49,395 bases of DNA from Candidatus Blautia merdipullorum (GCA_019118685.1 DWYL01000096.1:1-49395); one strand, 5' to 3'. Positions 38,116-48,241 are shown, counted from the stretch's first letter. Translations and numbers: made by a program. The notes: generated by a model not told the origin, from the letters alone.

Positions 38116-39963
38116 TCACTCCAATTCAAATTGTCCGGTATACAGCTGGTAATACCGGCCTTTCTGTTCCAGAAGCTCCTCATGGCTGCCTCTTTCGATG
38201 ATCTCTCCTTTTTCCAGGACCATAATAGCCTTTGCGTTCCGGACGGTAGACAGCCTGTGAGCAATGACAAATACCGTCCTTCCCTCCATGATCCCATCCA
38301 TTCCTTTTTCAATCATCCTTTCTGTCCTGGTATCAATGGAGCTGGTGGCCTCATCCAATACCAGCACCGGAGGCTTTGCCACCGCTGCTCTGGCAATAGC
38401 CAGCAGCTGCCGCTGTCCCTGGGAAAGATTGCTGCCGTCGCTGTAGAGCATGGTGTCATACCCCTGGGGCAGACGCCGGATAAAGGAATCTGCATTGGCG
38501 ATCTCTGCCGCCGCCCTTATCTCTTTTTCTGAGGCATCCAGTTTTCCATAACGGATATTATCCGCGATAGTTCCGGTGAACAAATGGGTCTCCTGGATGA
38601 CCATTGCCAGAGAACGGCGCAGATCATCCTTTCGTATATCCCGGATGTCAATTCCGTCATAAGTAATGGTTCCGGACTGGATCTCGTAGAAGCGGTTAAC
38701 CAGATTAATGATGGTGGTCTTTCCCGCTCCTGTAGATCCTACAAAAGCAATCTTCTGTCCCGGCTTGGCGTAAAGGGAAATACCGTTGAGGATCTTTTTT
38801 CCCGGCACATAGCCGAAGACCACCTCATGGAAACGCACATCTCCCTTTAAAGGCACCAGTTCCCCTGTTTCCGGTAGCTTCCATGCAAATTTTCCGGTAT
38901 ACGTTTCGGACTCCTTAAATCTTCCTTCATCTTCTGCCGCATTACATAAGGTAACTCTTCCTTCATCTGGTTCCGGTTCTTCTTCCATCATTTCAAAGAT
39001 CCTCTCCGCTCCGGAAAGGGCTGCCAGAAGGAAGTTTACCTGCTGGGTAAATTGGTTAAGAGGCATGGCGCTCTGGCGCACATATACCAGATAGGAAGCC
39101 AGGCTTCCAAGATCCAGAAGCCCCGTAAGAGTAAACAGGCCTCCTACACAGGCAGACACTGCATAGTTTACATAAGACAGGCTTACAATGGTAGGGACCA
39201 TCATTCCTGAAAACGTCAGTGCGTTGGTAGATTCCCGGCGGAGGTCTTCATTTATCCTGCGGAAGGTTTCAAAATCTTTTTTCTCATGATTAAAGACTTT
39301 TTCCACCTTCAGTCCTGCCGTCATCTCCTCTACAAAACCATTGATCTTTCCCAGTTCTTCCTGCTGCCTCTGAAAATATTTTTTGCTTCTTTTCCCGTTG
39401 AACTTAATAAAGGCAAACATGAGCAAAAGAAAGATCACAACGATCAAAGACAGACGGATGCTCAGGACCATCATCATGACTACGGTTCCGAAGAGCATCA
39501 TAAAGCTTTGTATGATCATGGCAAAGCTGTTGTTCATTGCCTCCTGTACCGTGTCCACATCATTGGTAAACCGGCTCATCAGCTCTCCATGAGTATGAGC
39601 GTCGAAATATTTTAGCGGCAGCTTCTGCACATGGGCGAAAAGATCTGCTCTTATTTCTTTCACTACTTTCTGAGCCGAACAGATCATCAGCTGATTATAG
39701 CCAAGAGTGGCAAGGGCCCCGCAGGCATACATAGCTCCCATACCGGCCACTGCCAGGAGAAGGCCCTTCTTGTCTCCCGGCAGAATGAACTGATTGATCA
39801 CCGGCTTCAGGAGATAGGTCCCCATAATATTAGCTCCTGCGCTGATCAGCACCAGAAGGGCCACCAGCATAAACATCCACTTATGCATCCCCAGATATTT
39901 CATAAGATGCAAAATGGTTTTTTTCGTATCTTTCGGTCTTTTATATCCCACATATCTTGCCAT
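38116..39963 (-). CDS. ABC exporter half-transporter (TMD-NBD), canonical Walker B Glu
   Basis: GSTGAGKTTIINLVNRFYE, LSQGQRQLLAIARAA, VLVLDEATSSID. Confidence 0.95.
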   Translation of the reverse strand: MARYVGYKRPKDTKKTILHLMKYLGMHKWMFMLVALLVLISAGANIMGTYLLKPVINQFILPGDKKGLLLAVAGMGAMYACGALATLGYNQLMICSAQKVVKEIRADLFAHVQKLPLKYFDAHTHGELMSRFTNDVDTVQEAMNNSFAMIIQSFMMLFGTVVMMMVLSIRLSLIVVIFLLLMFAFIKFNGKRSKKYFQRQQEELGKINGFVEEMTAGLKVEKVFNHEKKDFETFRRINEDLRRESTNALTFSGMMVPTIVSLSYVNYAVSACVGGLFTLTGLLDLGSLASYLVYVRQSAMPLNQFTQQVNFLLAALSGAERIFEMMEEEPEPDEGRVTLCNAAEDEGRFKESETYTGKFAWKLPETGELVPLKGDVRFHEVVFGYVPGKKILNGISLYAKPGQKIAFVGSTGAGKTTIINLVNRFYEIQSGTITYDGIDIRDIRKDDLRRSLAMVIQETHLFTGTIADNIRYGKLDASEKEIRAAAEIANADSFIRRLPQGYDTMLYSDGSNLSQGQRQLLAIARAAVAKPPVLVLDEATSSIDTRTERMIEKGMDGIMEGRTVFVIAHRLSTVRNAKAIMVLEKGEIIERGSHEELLEQKGRYYQLYTGQFELE

Positions 39964-41690
39964 TACAGTTCTGCCCCCTCCTTCTGCGAATCATAGATCT
40001 GCCGGTATATCTCATTGCCTTTCAGCAGTTCCTCATGAGTTCCGATGCCATTTACCTTTCCGTCATCCAGGATAAGGATCTGATCTGCATGACGGACAGA
40101 GGAAATACGCTGAGCAATGATGATCTTGGTCATATCCGGCAGATATTCCTTCATCCTCTGGCGGATCCTGCCTTCTGTAGCAGTATCCACAGCGCTGGTG
40201 GAGTCATCCAGGATCAAGACTTTCGGCTTTTTTAAAAGCGCCCTGGCAATACACAGCCTCTGTTTCTGTCCTCCGGAAACATTAACCCCTCCCTGTCCCA
40301 TTTCTGTTTCATAGCCTTTGGGAAGGTTCTGGATAAATTCATCTGCGCAGGCGATCCGGCAGGCCTCTTCCACTTCCTCCATAGACGCATTTTCCTTTCC
40401 CCATTTCAGATTTGAGAGAAGAGTGCCGGAAAAGAGGGTATTTTTCTGAAGGACCATAGCTACCGCATCTCTCAGATGCTCCATAGGATATTCTTCCACA
40501 GGCACTCCGTCTACCCGGACTGTTCCCTTTACTGCTTCGTAAAGTCTTGGGATCAGCTGTACCAAAGTGGTCTTTGCGGCTCCTGTCTGGCCGATAATCC
40601 CTACGGTCTGCCCCGGAGCTATATGAAAGGAAATATCAGAAAGGACATATTCCTTTGCCTCTTTTTTGTATTTGAACCAGACATGCTGAAATTCGATTTC
40701 TCCTCTTTCCACCTGGATATCTCTGGCTTTTTCGTCGGTAATATCAATTTTCTCATCGATCACTTCCATAATCCTGACTCCTGAGGCAATGGAACGGGTC
40801 ATCATCAGAAAGACATTGGATATCATCATCAGAGAATTCAGGATCTGGAGCACATAGCTGAGAAAACCGGTCAGTTCTCCTACCTCCATGCCTCCTGTGT
40901 TGATCAGCTCCCCTCCGAACCAGAGGATGCTTAATATCGTTCCATACATTACAAACTGCATGGCAGGCATATTCAAGGCAGCCAGACGGAAAGCCCTCTC
41001 TGACTGCTGTTTCAGATTCTCATTTCCCTGTTCAAACTTTGCGATCTCATAGTCCCCTCTTACATAGGCCTTTACCACCCGGATGGCTGTAAGATTCTCC
41101 TGGATGATCCTGTTTACCCTGTCAATCGCCCCCTGCATGGTCCCGTAAAGAGGCCGGACTTTCATGGTAATGCAGAACAGCAGGCAGGCCAGCACCGGCA
41201 GGGCCACCAGAAATACTACCGCCAGCTCTTTGTTGATGGAAAAAGCTACTCCTGTGGCTGCCACCAGCATTACCGGTCCTCTGCAGAAAGGCCGCATGCC
41301 TGTGGAAACTGTATTCTGGATATTGGTCACATCACTGGTAAGCCTGGTCACAAGAGAGGATACCCGAAAGTGGTCAATATTGGAAAAAGAATATTTCTGC
41401 AGCTTTTCATATTCCGCCAGACGGAGCTCTGCCCCCAGTCCCTGTCCTGCCAGAGCAGCAAATCTGGCGCTGCCCACGCCCAGGATCAAGGCGATCAGAC
41501 CGCAGATCACCATCTGAGCCCCTTTCCTGAAAATATACGCCCGGTCTCCTGACGCAACCCCGATATCCACCAGATCTGCCATGATCAGGGGGACAATAAG
41601 TTCAAAAACAGACTCTGCAGCAATACACAGTAAGGCCAGGAAAGCATATTTCTTGTAGTGATGCATATAGGAAAACAATCTGCGAAGCAT
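39963..41690 (-). CDS. ABC exporter half-transporter (TMD-NBD), Walker B Asp (degenerate site)
   Basis: GQTGAAKTTLVQLIPRLYE, VSGGQKQRLCIARALL, VLILDDSTSAVD. Start MLRRLFSYM at 41690. Confidence 0.94.
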   Translation of the reverse strand: MLRRLFSYMHHYKKYAFLALLCIAAESVFELIVPLIMADLVDIGVASGDRAYIFRKGAQMVICGLIALILGVGSARFAALAGQGLGAELRLAEYEKLQKYSFSNIDHFRVSSLVTRLTSDVTNIQNTVSTGMRPFCRGPVMLVAATGVAFSINKELAVVFLVALPVLACLLFCITMKVRPLYGTMQGAIDRVNRIIQENLTAIRVVKAYVRGDYEIAKFEQGNENLKQQSERAFRLAALNMPAMQFVMYGTILSILWFGGELINTGGMEVGELTGFLSYVLQILNSLMMISNVFLMMTRSIASGVRIMEVIDEKIDITDEKARDIQVERGEIEFQHVWFKYKKEAKEYVLSDISFHIAPGQTVGIIGQTGAAKTTLVQLIPRLYEAVKGTVRVDGVPVEEYPMEHLRDAVAMVLQKNTLFSGTLLSNLKWGKENASMEEVEEACRIACADEFIQNLPKGYETEMGQGGVNVSGGQKQRLCIARALLKKPKVLILDDSTSAVDTATEGRIRQRMKEYLPDMTKIIIAQRISSVRHADQILILDDGKVNGIGTHEELLKGNEIYRQIYDSQKEGAEL

Positions 41691-41705
41691 AGTTGCACCT
41701 CCAAT

Positions 41706-41750
41706 TATTGTATCTACAACTATTGTATTCTCTAAGAATTTCACTGTCAA
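41706..41750 (-). promoter_or_regulatory. Promoter plus candidate MarR operator for the ABC/MarR operon
   Basis: Minus strand TTGACA-N17-TACAAT (41750-41722), with TACAATAGTTGTAGATACAATA covering the -10 and start region. Confidence 0.65.
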
Positions 41751-41765
41751 TCTTTTCTCTCTGTC

Positions 41766-41794
41766 TTGAAGAATTTACGCTCTTCCTGTACAAT
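41766..41794 (+). promoter_or_regulatory. Promoter for arylamine N-acetyltransferase gene
   Basis: TTGAAG-N17-TACAAT. Confidence 0.5.
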
Positions 41795-41821
41795 AAAAAT
41801 ATCAAAAAAGGAGGAACTGTC

Positions 41822-42655
41822 ATGTATACTGTTGAATACGACCTGTTATCAGAAGAACAGACAAAAAAGTATCTGGAAAGGATTGGACTTTCCTATCCCC
41901 AGCCCCTTGTTCCGGAGACTCTGGACACACTGATCTATGCCCATCAGTGCACTGTGCCCTTTGAGAATATCGACACCCGGATTCTCCACTGTCCCGTCTC
42001 CCTCTCCTCTCAGGATCTGTACCGGAAAATCGTAGAAGAAAGACACGGCGGATTTTGTTTTGAGCTGAACGGCCTGTTCCTCCTGCTTCTGCGCAGCCTG
42101 GGTTTTGATGCCTATGCCTGCGTATGCCGGGTAGCGGCAGGCTTTACTACCCTCCGGGCTCTGACCCACCGGGCGTCCATCGTCCGTCTCAATGGAAAAG
42201 AATATCTCTGTGATGTAGGACTGGGCGGACCTATGGCACCCTTTGCCGTGGAGATTTCTCCTCTCCCTCAGACAAAAAAAGGAGAGACCTACCGTGTAAC
42301 AGACACCGGAGACGGATGGAAGATGCTGCTCCGGCAGGAAACCTCCCAAACAGAAAAACCTGTGATCATTTTTGCCCTCCTTCCTTTCCTGGCGGAAGAT
42401 TTCACCCCCCTTATGGATGCCCTTCTGGAACGGCCGGACAACCTCTTTTCCAACCATCTGGTGATCAATCTCCGGACCTCTGAGGGCTACAAAAACTTCC
42501 GGGATGACATCCTGATCTGGCGTACCGGCGAAGGACGAAAAGAAATCCGGTATGCCCCCAGGGACATCCCGGACATGATCCGGGATATTTTCGGTCTGGA
42601 TTATGATACAGACCTGCTTTTTCAGAATACCACAGCTCTTGGCTCCTCAGTATAA
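41822..42655 (+). CDS. Arylamine N-acetyltransferase
   Basis: 277 aa; HGGFCFELNGLF (Cys), LTHRASIVRL (His), YLCDVGLGGP (Asp) triad; AAAGGAGG upstream of ATG. Confidence 0.92.
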   Translation: MYTVEYDLLSEEQTKKYLERIGLSYPQPLVPETLDTLIYAHQCTVPFENIDTRILHCPVSLSSQDLYRKIVEERHGGFCFELNGLFLLLLRSLGFDAYACVCRVAAGFTTLRALTHRASIVRLNGKEYLCDVGLGGPMAPFAVEISPLPQTKKGETYRVTDTGDGWKMLLRQETSQTEKPVIIFALLPFLAEDFTPLMDALLERPDNLFSNHLVINLRTSEGYKNFRDDILIWRTGEGRKEIRYAPRDIPDMIRDIFGLDYDTDLLFQNTTALGSSV

Positions 42656-42759
42656 GAAGAGAATACAGCCTTACAGTCTTCCAAGGCGAAAACCTGAGTG
42701 TTTCCGTCATCCTCCTGTAGAATAAGTTTCCTGCCCTCATAAAGTAAAACGATTTCCAT
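42622..42759 (-). CDS. Possible 45-aa small protein (below ORF-track cutoff)
   Basis: MEIVLLYEGRKLILQEDDGNTQVFALEDCKAVFSSYTEEPRAVVF*; overlaps the 3' end of the NAT gene convergently. No good SD seen. Confidence 0.3.
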   Translation of the reverse strand: MEIVLLYEGRKLILQEDDGNTQVFALEDCKAVFSSYTEEPRAVVF

Positions 42760-42802
42760 ATTATAATATTCAGAATTTGTAAGTCAATCCTGTTTTTTTA
42801 CT

Positions 42803-44056
42803 TTATTTTTTGCCTCTCTTTACTGCGGCTGCAATGGAAACTGCCGGAGAATAATAGGGGATCAGCGTTGCCTGGAAAGCATGGTAGAGATCTGATTTGC
42901 CCGGCCATACAGTTCCTATGACCTGATTGTGTTCATCCAGCTGGTGGAACCAGGAGCCCTTCTCATGATCCAGCACCGTTTCATCCAGATATTCCATAAA
43001 CTCTGCATAATAGTCCCCATACCGGACTTTTCCTGTGACATGATGCAGGATAGCGGAGGTATTCAAAGCCTCTGCCAAAGTCCAGTGCATCCTGTCATGG
43101 ACAACCGGTCTCCCTTCCCAGTCTGTGGTATAGACGATTCCAGGAGCTCCGTCTGCGTTCCAGCCGTCTTCCACTGCCCGGTTAAAGAGATTCTCTGCCG
43201 CTTCAATATATTTTGCTCCTCCTTTGGCGTCTTCTTTATAGGTGGACAGAGCCCACTGGGTAATCAGTCTTGCCCACTCGATCCCATGTCCCGGAGTGGC
43301 TCCATAAGGTTTAAACTGGTCTGCCGGCTGATCCTTATTACATTCCAGGTCAGGAATCCAGTCTTTTGTAAAGTGTTCCGGGATCCTCCATTGATTCTGG
43401 GAAGCCCAGGAAATTACATGAGCAATGATCCTTCCGGCCCTTTCCCGGTACTCCTCCTTTCCCAGGGCATCTGCAGCAGCCAGAAAAGCTTCTACTGTAT
43501 GCATGTTGGCATTTACTCCCCGGTAATCATCCAGGACAGTAAACTCCGTATTCCAGGTATCGCAGGCAAGCCCCTCTTCCTCGTTCCAGAACCGGAGGTC
43601 ATAAAGCTTTAAGGCTTCCTCCAGTAGTTCTTTTGCCCCTTCTCTTCCTGCCAGAAAAGCAGATGAAGAAGCTAGGATTACAAAGGCATGGGCATAGCAC
43701 TGTTTATTGGGAAGGGGCTTTCCCTCAGTGGTAAGGCCTGCGTACCATCCTCCGTGTGCTCTGTCCCTAAGTTCTCCTTTCAGGCCTTTCAGGCCCGCAT
43801 CTGCCAGTTCTTCGCTGCCCTCATGTCCTAAAAATGTGCCGATGCTGTACACATGGGTCATTCGAGATGTGATCCAGGTTTCCCGGTTTCTGTCCTTCCA
43901 GGGAGTGCCGTCGTCTCCCAGATAATAAGAACTGCCTCCCGGAGAAGGAAATTGATGTCCGAAGTTCAGCAGATCCTCCCGGAGTTCCCTTAAAAATTCT
44001 TTATTCTCTTTTGTATCAATCTGGTATTTTCTTTGTTTTTCCCTCATATCAGTCAC
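42803..44056 (-). CDS. AGE-family (N-acylglucosamine 2-epimerase / YihS-like) sugar epimerase-isomerase
   Basis: 417 aa; ITSRMTHVYSIGTFLG, RAHGGWYAGL, ATPGHGIEWARLITQWA, WPGKSDLYHAFQATLIP. Confidence 0.88.
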   Translation of the reverse strand: MTDMREKQRKYQIDTKENKEFLRELREDLLNFGHQFPSPGGSSYYLGDDGTPWKDRNRETWITSRMTHVYSIGTFLGHEGSEELADAGLKGLKGELRDRAHGGWYAGLTTEGKPLPNKQCYAHAFVILASSSAFLAGREGAKELLEEALKLYDLRFWNEEEGLACDTWNTEFTVLDDYRGVNANMHTVEAFLAAADALGKEEYRERAGRIIAHVISWASQNQWRIPEHFTKDWIPDLECNKDQPADQFKPYGATPGHGIEWARLITQWALSTYKEDAKGGAKYIEAAENLFNRAVEDGWNADGAPGIVYTTDWEGRPVVHDRMHWTLAEALNTSAILHHVTGKVRYGDYYAEFMEYLDETVLDHEKGSWFHQLDEHNQVIGTVWPGKSDLYHAFQATLIPYYSPAVSIAAAVKRGKK

Positions 44057-44131
44057 CTCAAAATTTTTTTCGTTCTTTTATTATACAATGAGGCCTTAAC
44101 CCCTTCAATTGGATTCTTTCTTGAAACAGTG

Positions 44132-44161
44132 AAAAAAGAGCGGATGTTTTCACATCCACTC
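44132..44161 (-). terminator. Terminator overlapping the stop codon of the HAD gene
   Basis: Minus strand GAGTGGATG-tgaaaa-CATCCGCTCTTTTTT; TGA stop lies in the loop. Confidence 0.75.
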
Positions 44162-44959
44162 TCTGTACAATTCCTCGATAGAAGAAAAAATATAATCCGG
44201 ACCATAGCCGCATTTTTCGGCTTCTTCTCTGGTAGCCTCTCCGGTAAGGACCAATGCAGTCTCCACCCCCGCCTTATGTCCGCAGAGGATGTCTGTGTAA
44301 AGCCGGTCTCCCACTACCAGAGTTTCTTCCCGGGAAAAATGGTTCAGTTTCAGGGCATAGTCTACCATAGCTGTCCCGGGCTTTCCCATATAGATGGGTT
44401 TTCTCTTTACCGCGTGTTCCAGCATCTCACAAATCGCTCCGCAGTCCGGCACATATCCGAACTCGATAGGGCACACATAATCCAGATTAGTAGCCAGATA
44501 ATCCACCTGCCGGGTGCTCAAAACCTGGCAGGTATCCTGGATTTTCTCGTAGGTCAGCTGGTTGTCATAGGAAACCAGGACGCAGGCAATATCTTCATCC
44601 ATGCAGTCTGTAGTCACCTGGATCTTATTCCTTTTCAGCTCCCGGATCAGGGACTTGGTCCCCATTACATAGATCAGCTTTCCTTCATAATGTTTTTTCA
44701 GATATTGTACTGTGGCAAAAGAAGCAGTAATAAAGTTGGTGTAGTCCGTCATCACTCCCAGCTTCTGGAAAGACAGGATATAATCTTCAATGCTTCTTGT
44801 AGAATTATTGGTAATAAAGACAAACTGTCCCCCGCTGTTTTTCACTGCTTTCAGGAATTCCCTGGTACCGTCGATCAGTCTCTGGCCAATACATACCGTA
44901 CCGTCAATATCCAGGAGGAAGAGGCGCTTATCTTTTATAAATCCATTATCCTGCAGCAT
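44150..44959 (-). CDS. HAD-IIA family phosphatase (NagD/glycerol-phosphate phosphatase type)
   Basis: LFLLDIDGTVCIGQRLIDGT, FITNNSTRS, GKPGTAMVDYAL, VVGDRLYTDILCGHKAGVET. Confidence 0.93.
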   Translation of the reverse strand: MLQDNGFIKDKRLFLLDIDGTVCIGQRLIDGTREFLKAVKNSGGQFVFITNNSTRSIEDYILSFQKLGVMTDYTNFITASFATVQYLKKHYEGKLIYVMGTKSLIRELKRNKIQVTTDCMDEDIACVLVSYDNQLTYEKIQDTCQVLSTRQVDYLATNLDYVCPIEFGYVPDCGAICEMLEHAVKRKPIYMGKPGTAMVDYALKLNHFSREETLVVGDRLYTDILCGHKAGVETALVLTGEATREEAEKCGYGPDYIFSSIEELYREWM

Positions 44960-45686
44960 TTTCCACCTGCCTTCTCACAGTAAGGGCAGTATCCGGATAA
45001 TTGGTGATCACGGCTTCCAGATCTTCCTCTATGAATTTTTTCATATCCTTTTCCCGGTTTACCGTCCATACCCGGACTTTCAGGCCGCTTGCCTTATATT
45101 TTTCCAGAAAGTCTGCCATATACAGATGAAAAACTGCCGGGTGTAATCCACATACCCCTGTATTTTGGGCATACTTTTCCACATCCAGCATCACATCGCT
45201 GTATAAATAAGCGGTTTCCGCTTTCTCGTCCAGACTCCGTACCTTCTGCACGCTGTAGTGGTTAAAAGAAGAATAGATCACCCGGTCTTCCATGCCTGCT
45301 TCCTCTACGATCTTCATAGTCTTTTCTTCAATATCCGGATACCAGAAGATCCCCGTCTTCAGCTCAATATTCACTTCCATCTTTCCTGGCTTTACCAGTT
45401 CCAGCACTTCCCTTAAAGTAGGGATCTTTACCCCTTTATATTTTTCCATATGATTATGGAAAGAAAATTTTTTCAGCTCTTCCAGGGTATAATCTCTCAC
45501 ATAGCCTTTGCCAGTGCTGGTCCGGTCAATGGTCTCATCGTGGATCACCACCACTTCCCCGTCTTTTGTAAGCTGTACATCCAGTTCGATCCCGTCTGCT
45601 CCCTGCTCCTGGGCCAGATGAAAGGCCTGAAGCGTATTTTCCGGCGCATATCCGCTGGCGCCTCTGTGTGCAAATACTTTTGTCAT
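44946..45686 (-). CDS. ugpQ: Glycerophosphodiester phosphodiesterase
   Basis: MTKVFAHRGASGYAPENTLQAFHLAQEQGADGIELDVQLTKDGEVVVIHDETIDRTSTGKG. Confidence 0.93.
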   Translation of the reverse strand: MTKVFAHRGASGYAPENTLQAFHLAQEQGADGIELDVQLTKDGEVVVIHDETIDRTSTGKGYVRDYTLEELKKFSFHNHMEKYKGVKIPTLREVLELVKPGKMEVNIELKTGIFWYPDIEEKTMKIVEEAGMEDRVIYSSFNHYSVQKVRSLDEKAETAYLYSDVMLDVEKYAQNTGVCGLHPAVFHLYMADFLEKYKASGLKVRVWTVNREKDMKKFIEEDLEAVITNYPDTALTVRRQVENAAG

Positions 45687-45878
45687 AATTCCTTTTCCTT
45701 CTTTCCGATATTTTGTCTGACTGCTTATCCTTCCAAGTCTGAGGTACAAAGAAGACCGCCCGTAAAGGGGCGGCCCTCATTTACCTGTCTACGGCTATTA
45801 TAACATGATGTTTCCAATGTGCAAGGTTGGGAAATTCTTTATAAAGATCCCCCGTCACTGCCCAGCGGCTTCTCTGTC

Positions 45879-47294
45879 TCAGCCATTTACCAGATTGTAT
45901 TCCTCAATGGACTTGTTAATGGTATCGGCCATGTTGGATACAGCTTCATCTACATCCACCTCGCCGTTTAACATACTCTCAATCTCAGATTCTACAGTAT
46001 CTCTTGCCTCAGAGAAGACGCTTAACAGTGCGCCTACATACTCCGGTGAAGAATCATGGAGCTGATCGATCGCTGTCTGGAACTGAGGATACTGAGCGAT
46101 GTTATCTTTGAATACCTGCTCTTCCTGAGCTGCAACAGTTACAGGGAAGTATCCGGTCTGTGCGTTCCAGTAAGCCTGAGATTCCGGAGAGATCAGGAAT
46201 TTTACAAACTCCCAGGTAGCTCTTAACTTCTTAGGATCGTTGTTGTTCAGGGCCCACAGAGAAGCGCCTCCGATGGATACGCCGCCCTGGTCCTCATCTG
46301 TAATAGATGGGAAGTAAGCAGTTCCCACTTCAAATCTTCCGTTTACGTCCTGAAGGATCTGTTTCAGAGAAGCTGTAGATCCAAGTGTAATTGCAGATGC
46401 TCCTGATGAGAAGTCTGCCAGACCTGCATCTCCGCCTCTTCCTACGATAGGAGCATATCCTTTATCGGAAAGAGATTTCCATGCATTCAGGATATTTGCT
46501 GCACCGCCGTTTTCATCAAATGCTACCGCTGTTGCAGCTGCTTCTCTTCCGTTGCCGTTGTTTGCATAGTCAAGACCCTGTTTGCCAAGGAACTGCTCGA
46601 AGAACCATCCGTAGATACCCAGAGAAATAACTTCGCTTGCGCCGCCTTCATTTAACAGTTGATCGCCGATAGCCTCAATGCCTTCCAGGCTGGTAGGAAT
46701 TTCTGTGATCCCTGCCTTCTCAAACATATCTACATTGTAGTACATCAGAGGAGTAGAGGAGTTAAAAGGCATGGAATAAAGCTGATCGTCAATGGTATAG
46801 TAAGCTGCCAGGTTTGGCTCGATCTGGGAAACATCATAATTATCCTGGTCGATCATCTCCTGCATGGGAATGATCCAGCCGGAATCGATCATGAATCTTG
46901 TACCGATCTCATATACCTGTACCAGATCTGCACCCATGTTTCCGATCTGGGCACTTCTCAGCTTGTTCAGGGCGTCATCATATTCCCCCTGATACTCAGA
47001 TACAACGGTGATTCCCAGTTCATTCTCTTCATTGAACCGGTTTACCAGCTCATCAATAGCCTGGCCGTTTACACCGCCCATAGAATGCCAGAAGGTGATC
47101 TCTGTACCGTCTACCTCATCGGCTGCTGCCATAGTCGCAGTACTGCTTTCTGCAGAATCTCCTCCTTCTGTAGACTCTGCGGCAGTATCGCTTGCTGCCT
47201 GCTGATCGGCAATGCTCTGTCCGCCGCCGCAGCCGGCAAGGACACCTACTGCCATAACGCCTGTCAATAATAATGAAACGATTTTTTTCTTCAT
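45879..47294 (-). CDS. ugpB: ABC transporter solute-binding lipoprotein (UgpB-like, glycerol-3-phosphate/glycerophosphodiester)
   Basis: Lipobox AVGVLAGC; ITFWHSMGGVNGQAIDELVNRFNEEN, MPFNSSTPLMYYNVDMFEKAGI, GGASLWALNN, TGYFPVTVAA. Start at 47294, not 47519. Confidence 0.88.
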   Translation of the reverse strand: MKKKIVSLLLTGVMAVGVLAGCGGGQSIADQQAASDTAAESTEGGDSAESSTATMAAADEVDGTEITFWHSMGGVNGQAIDELVNRFNEENELGITVVSEYQGEYDDALNKLRSAQIGNMGADLVQVYEIGTRFMIDSGWIIPMQEMIDQDNYDVSQIEPNLAAYYTIDDQLYSMPFNSSTPLMYYNVDMFEKAGITEIPTSLEGIEAIGDQLLNEGGASEVISLGIYGWFFEQFLGKQGLDYANNGNGREAAATAVAFDENGGAANILNAWKSLSDKGYAPIVGRGGDAGLADFSSGASAITLGSTASLKQILQDVNGRFEVGTAYFPSITDEDQGGVSIGGASLWALNNNDPKKLRATWEFVKFLISPESQAYWNAQTGYFPVTVAAQEEQVFKDNIAQYPQFQTAIDQLHDSSPEYVGALLSVFSEARDTVESEIESMLNGEVDVDEAVSNMADTINKSIEEYNLVNG

Positions 47295-47320
47295 TCTTAC
47301 TCTCCTTTTCCTTTTATCAC

Positions 47321-48241
47321 TTAACCTTTTACCGCGCCGGAGAACATACCCCGGATCAGCTGTTTCTGTCCCACAATAAAGATTGCGATTGAGGGAATGA
47401 TAACCATTACCACACCTGCGATCATCATAGTGATGGACTGGGAATCCACACTGTTCAGCATACTGATACCGATCTGAACGGTTCTCATGTTGTTGGAACC
47501 GGTTACCAGCAGAGGCCACATGTACATATTCCAGGAATTAATGAAAGTATATACAGCCATGGCTCCGATGGCAGACTTTGTCAGAGGGATCAGGATCTTT
47601 GCAATAAATCTCAGATTGCTGCATCCGTCCAGCTTCGCTGATTCATACAGAGAAATGGGGAAGGACATATAAAACTGACGGAACAGGAAAATTCCCATTG
47701 CGGATGTCAGGTAAGGTACGATCAATACCGGATAAGTATCCAGCATTCCCAGATTACCTACTGTCAAATAGTTGGAAACTATGGTTGCCTCTCCGGGAAC
47801 CATCATAGTTGCCAGAACAATCATGAACAGCACATTTCTTCCTTTAAACTCCAGGAAGGAAAATGCAAATGCCGCCAGAGAGCAGGTAATGATCTGGGCT
47901 ATGGTAATACTGCCCGCCATAATAAAAGAGTTCAATACAAAGCGGAACAGCGGAATGGTGGTGAAAGCATCAATAAAGTTCTGTAAAGTGGGGTTCTTTG
48001 GAAACAGATTCAGCTCTGTTGTAAACAGTTCCCCGGAAGGCATAAACGCAATGCTGACAGCGTACAGCAGAGGCAGCAGGATCAGGATTGCAAACACGAT
48101 GTTGACAACCAAACGGCTCCCTGTGCGGATCCGCCTTTTGGTCAGCGCTTTTGCATTCATTTCCTGCTTCAGCGCCAGAAGCTGTTCTTTGCTGATGGTT
48201 TTCTGGCCCCTTAAGGCCATATTGCTTGACTGACTCATCAA
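47321..48241 (-). CDS. ugpE: ABC transporter permease (UgpE-like)
   Basis: MalG/UgpE-type TMs, EAA loop PISLYESAKLDGCSNLRFIAKILIPLTKSAI. Confidence 0.88.
   Translation of the reverse strand: MMSQSSNMALRGQKTISKEQLLALKQEMNAKALTKRRIRTGSRLVVNIVFAILILLPLLYAVSIAFMPSGELFTTELNLFPKNPTLQNFIDAFTTIPLFRFVLNSFIMAGSITIAQIITCSLAAFAFSFLEFKGRNVLFMIVLATMMVPGEATIVSNYLTVGNLGMLDTYPVLIVPYLTSAMGIFLFRQFYMSFPISLYESAKLDGCSNLRFIAKILIPLTKSAIGAMAVYTFINSWNMYMWPLLVTGSNNMRTVQIGISMLNSVDSQSITMMIAGVVMVIIPSIAIFIVGQKQLIRGMFSGAVKG

Noticed and set aside
45750-45774. GC hairpin GGGCCGCCCC-TTTA-CGGGCGGTC between ugpB and ugpQ as a strong terminator
   Set aside because: Stem is convincing but the following tract (TTCTTTG) is weak, so not listed as a confident terminator; it also lies downstream of a ugpQ promoter-like sequence and may be a leader hairpin.
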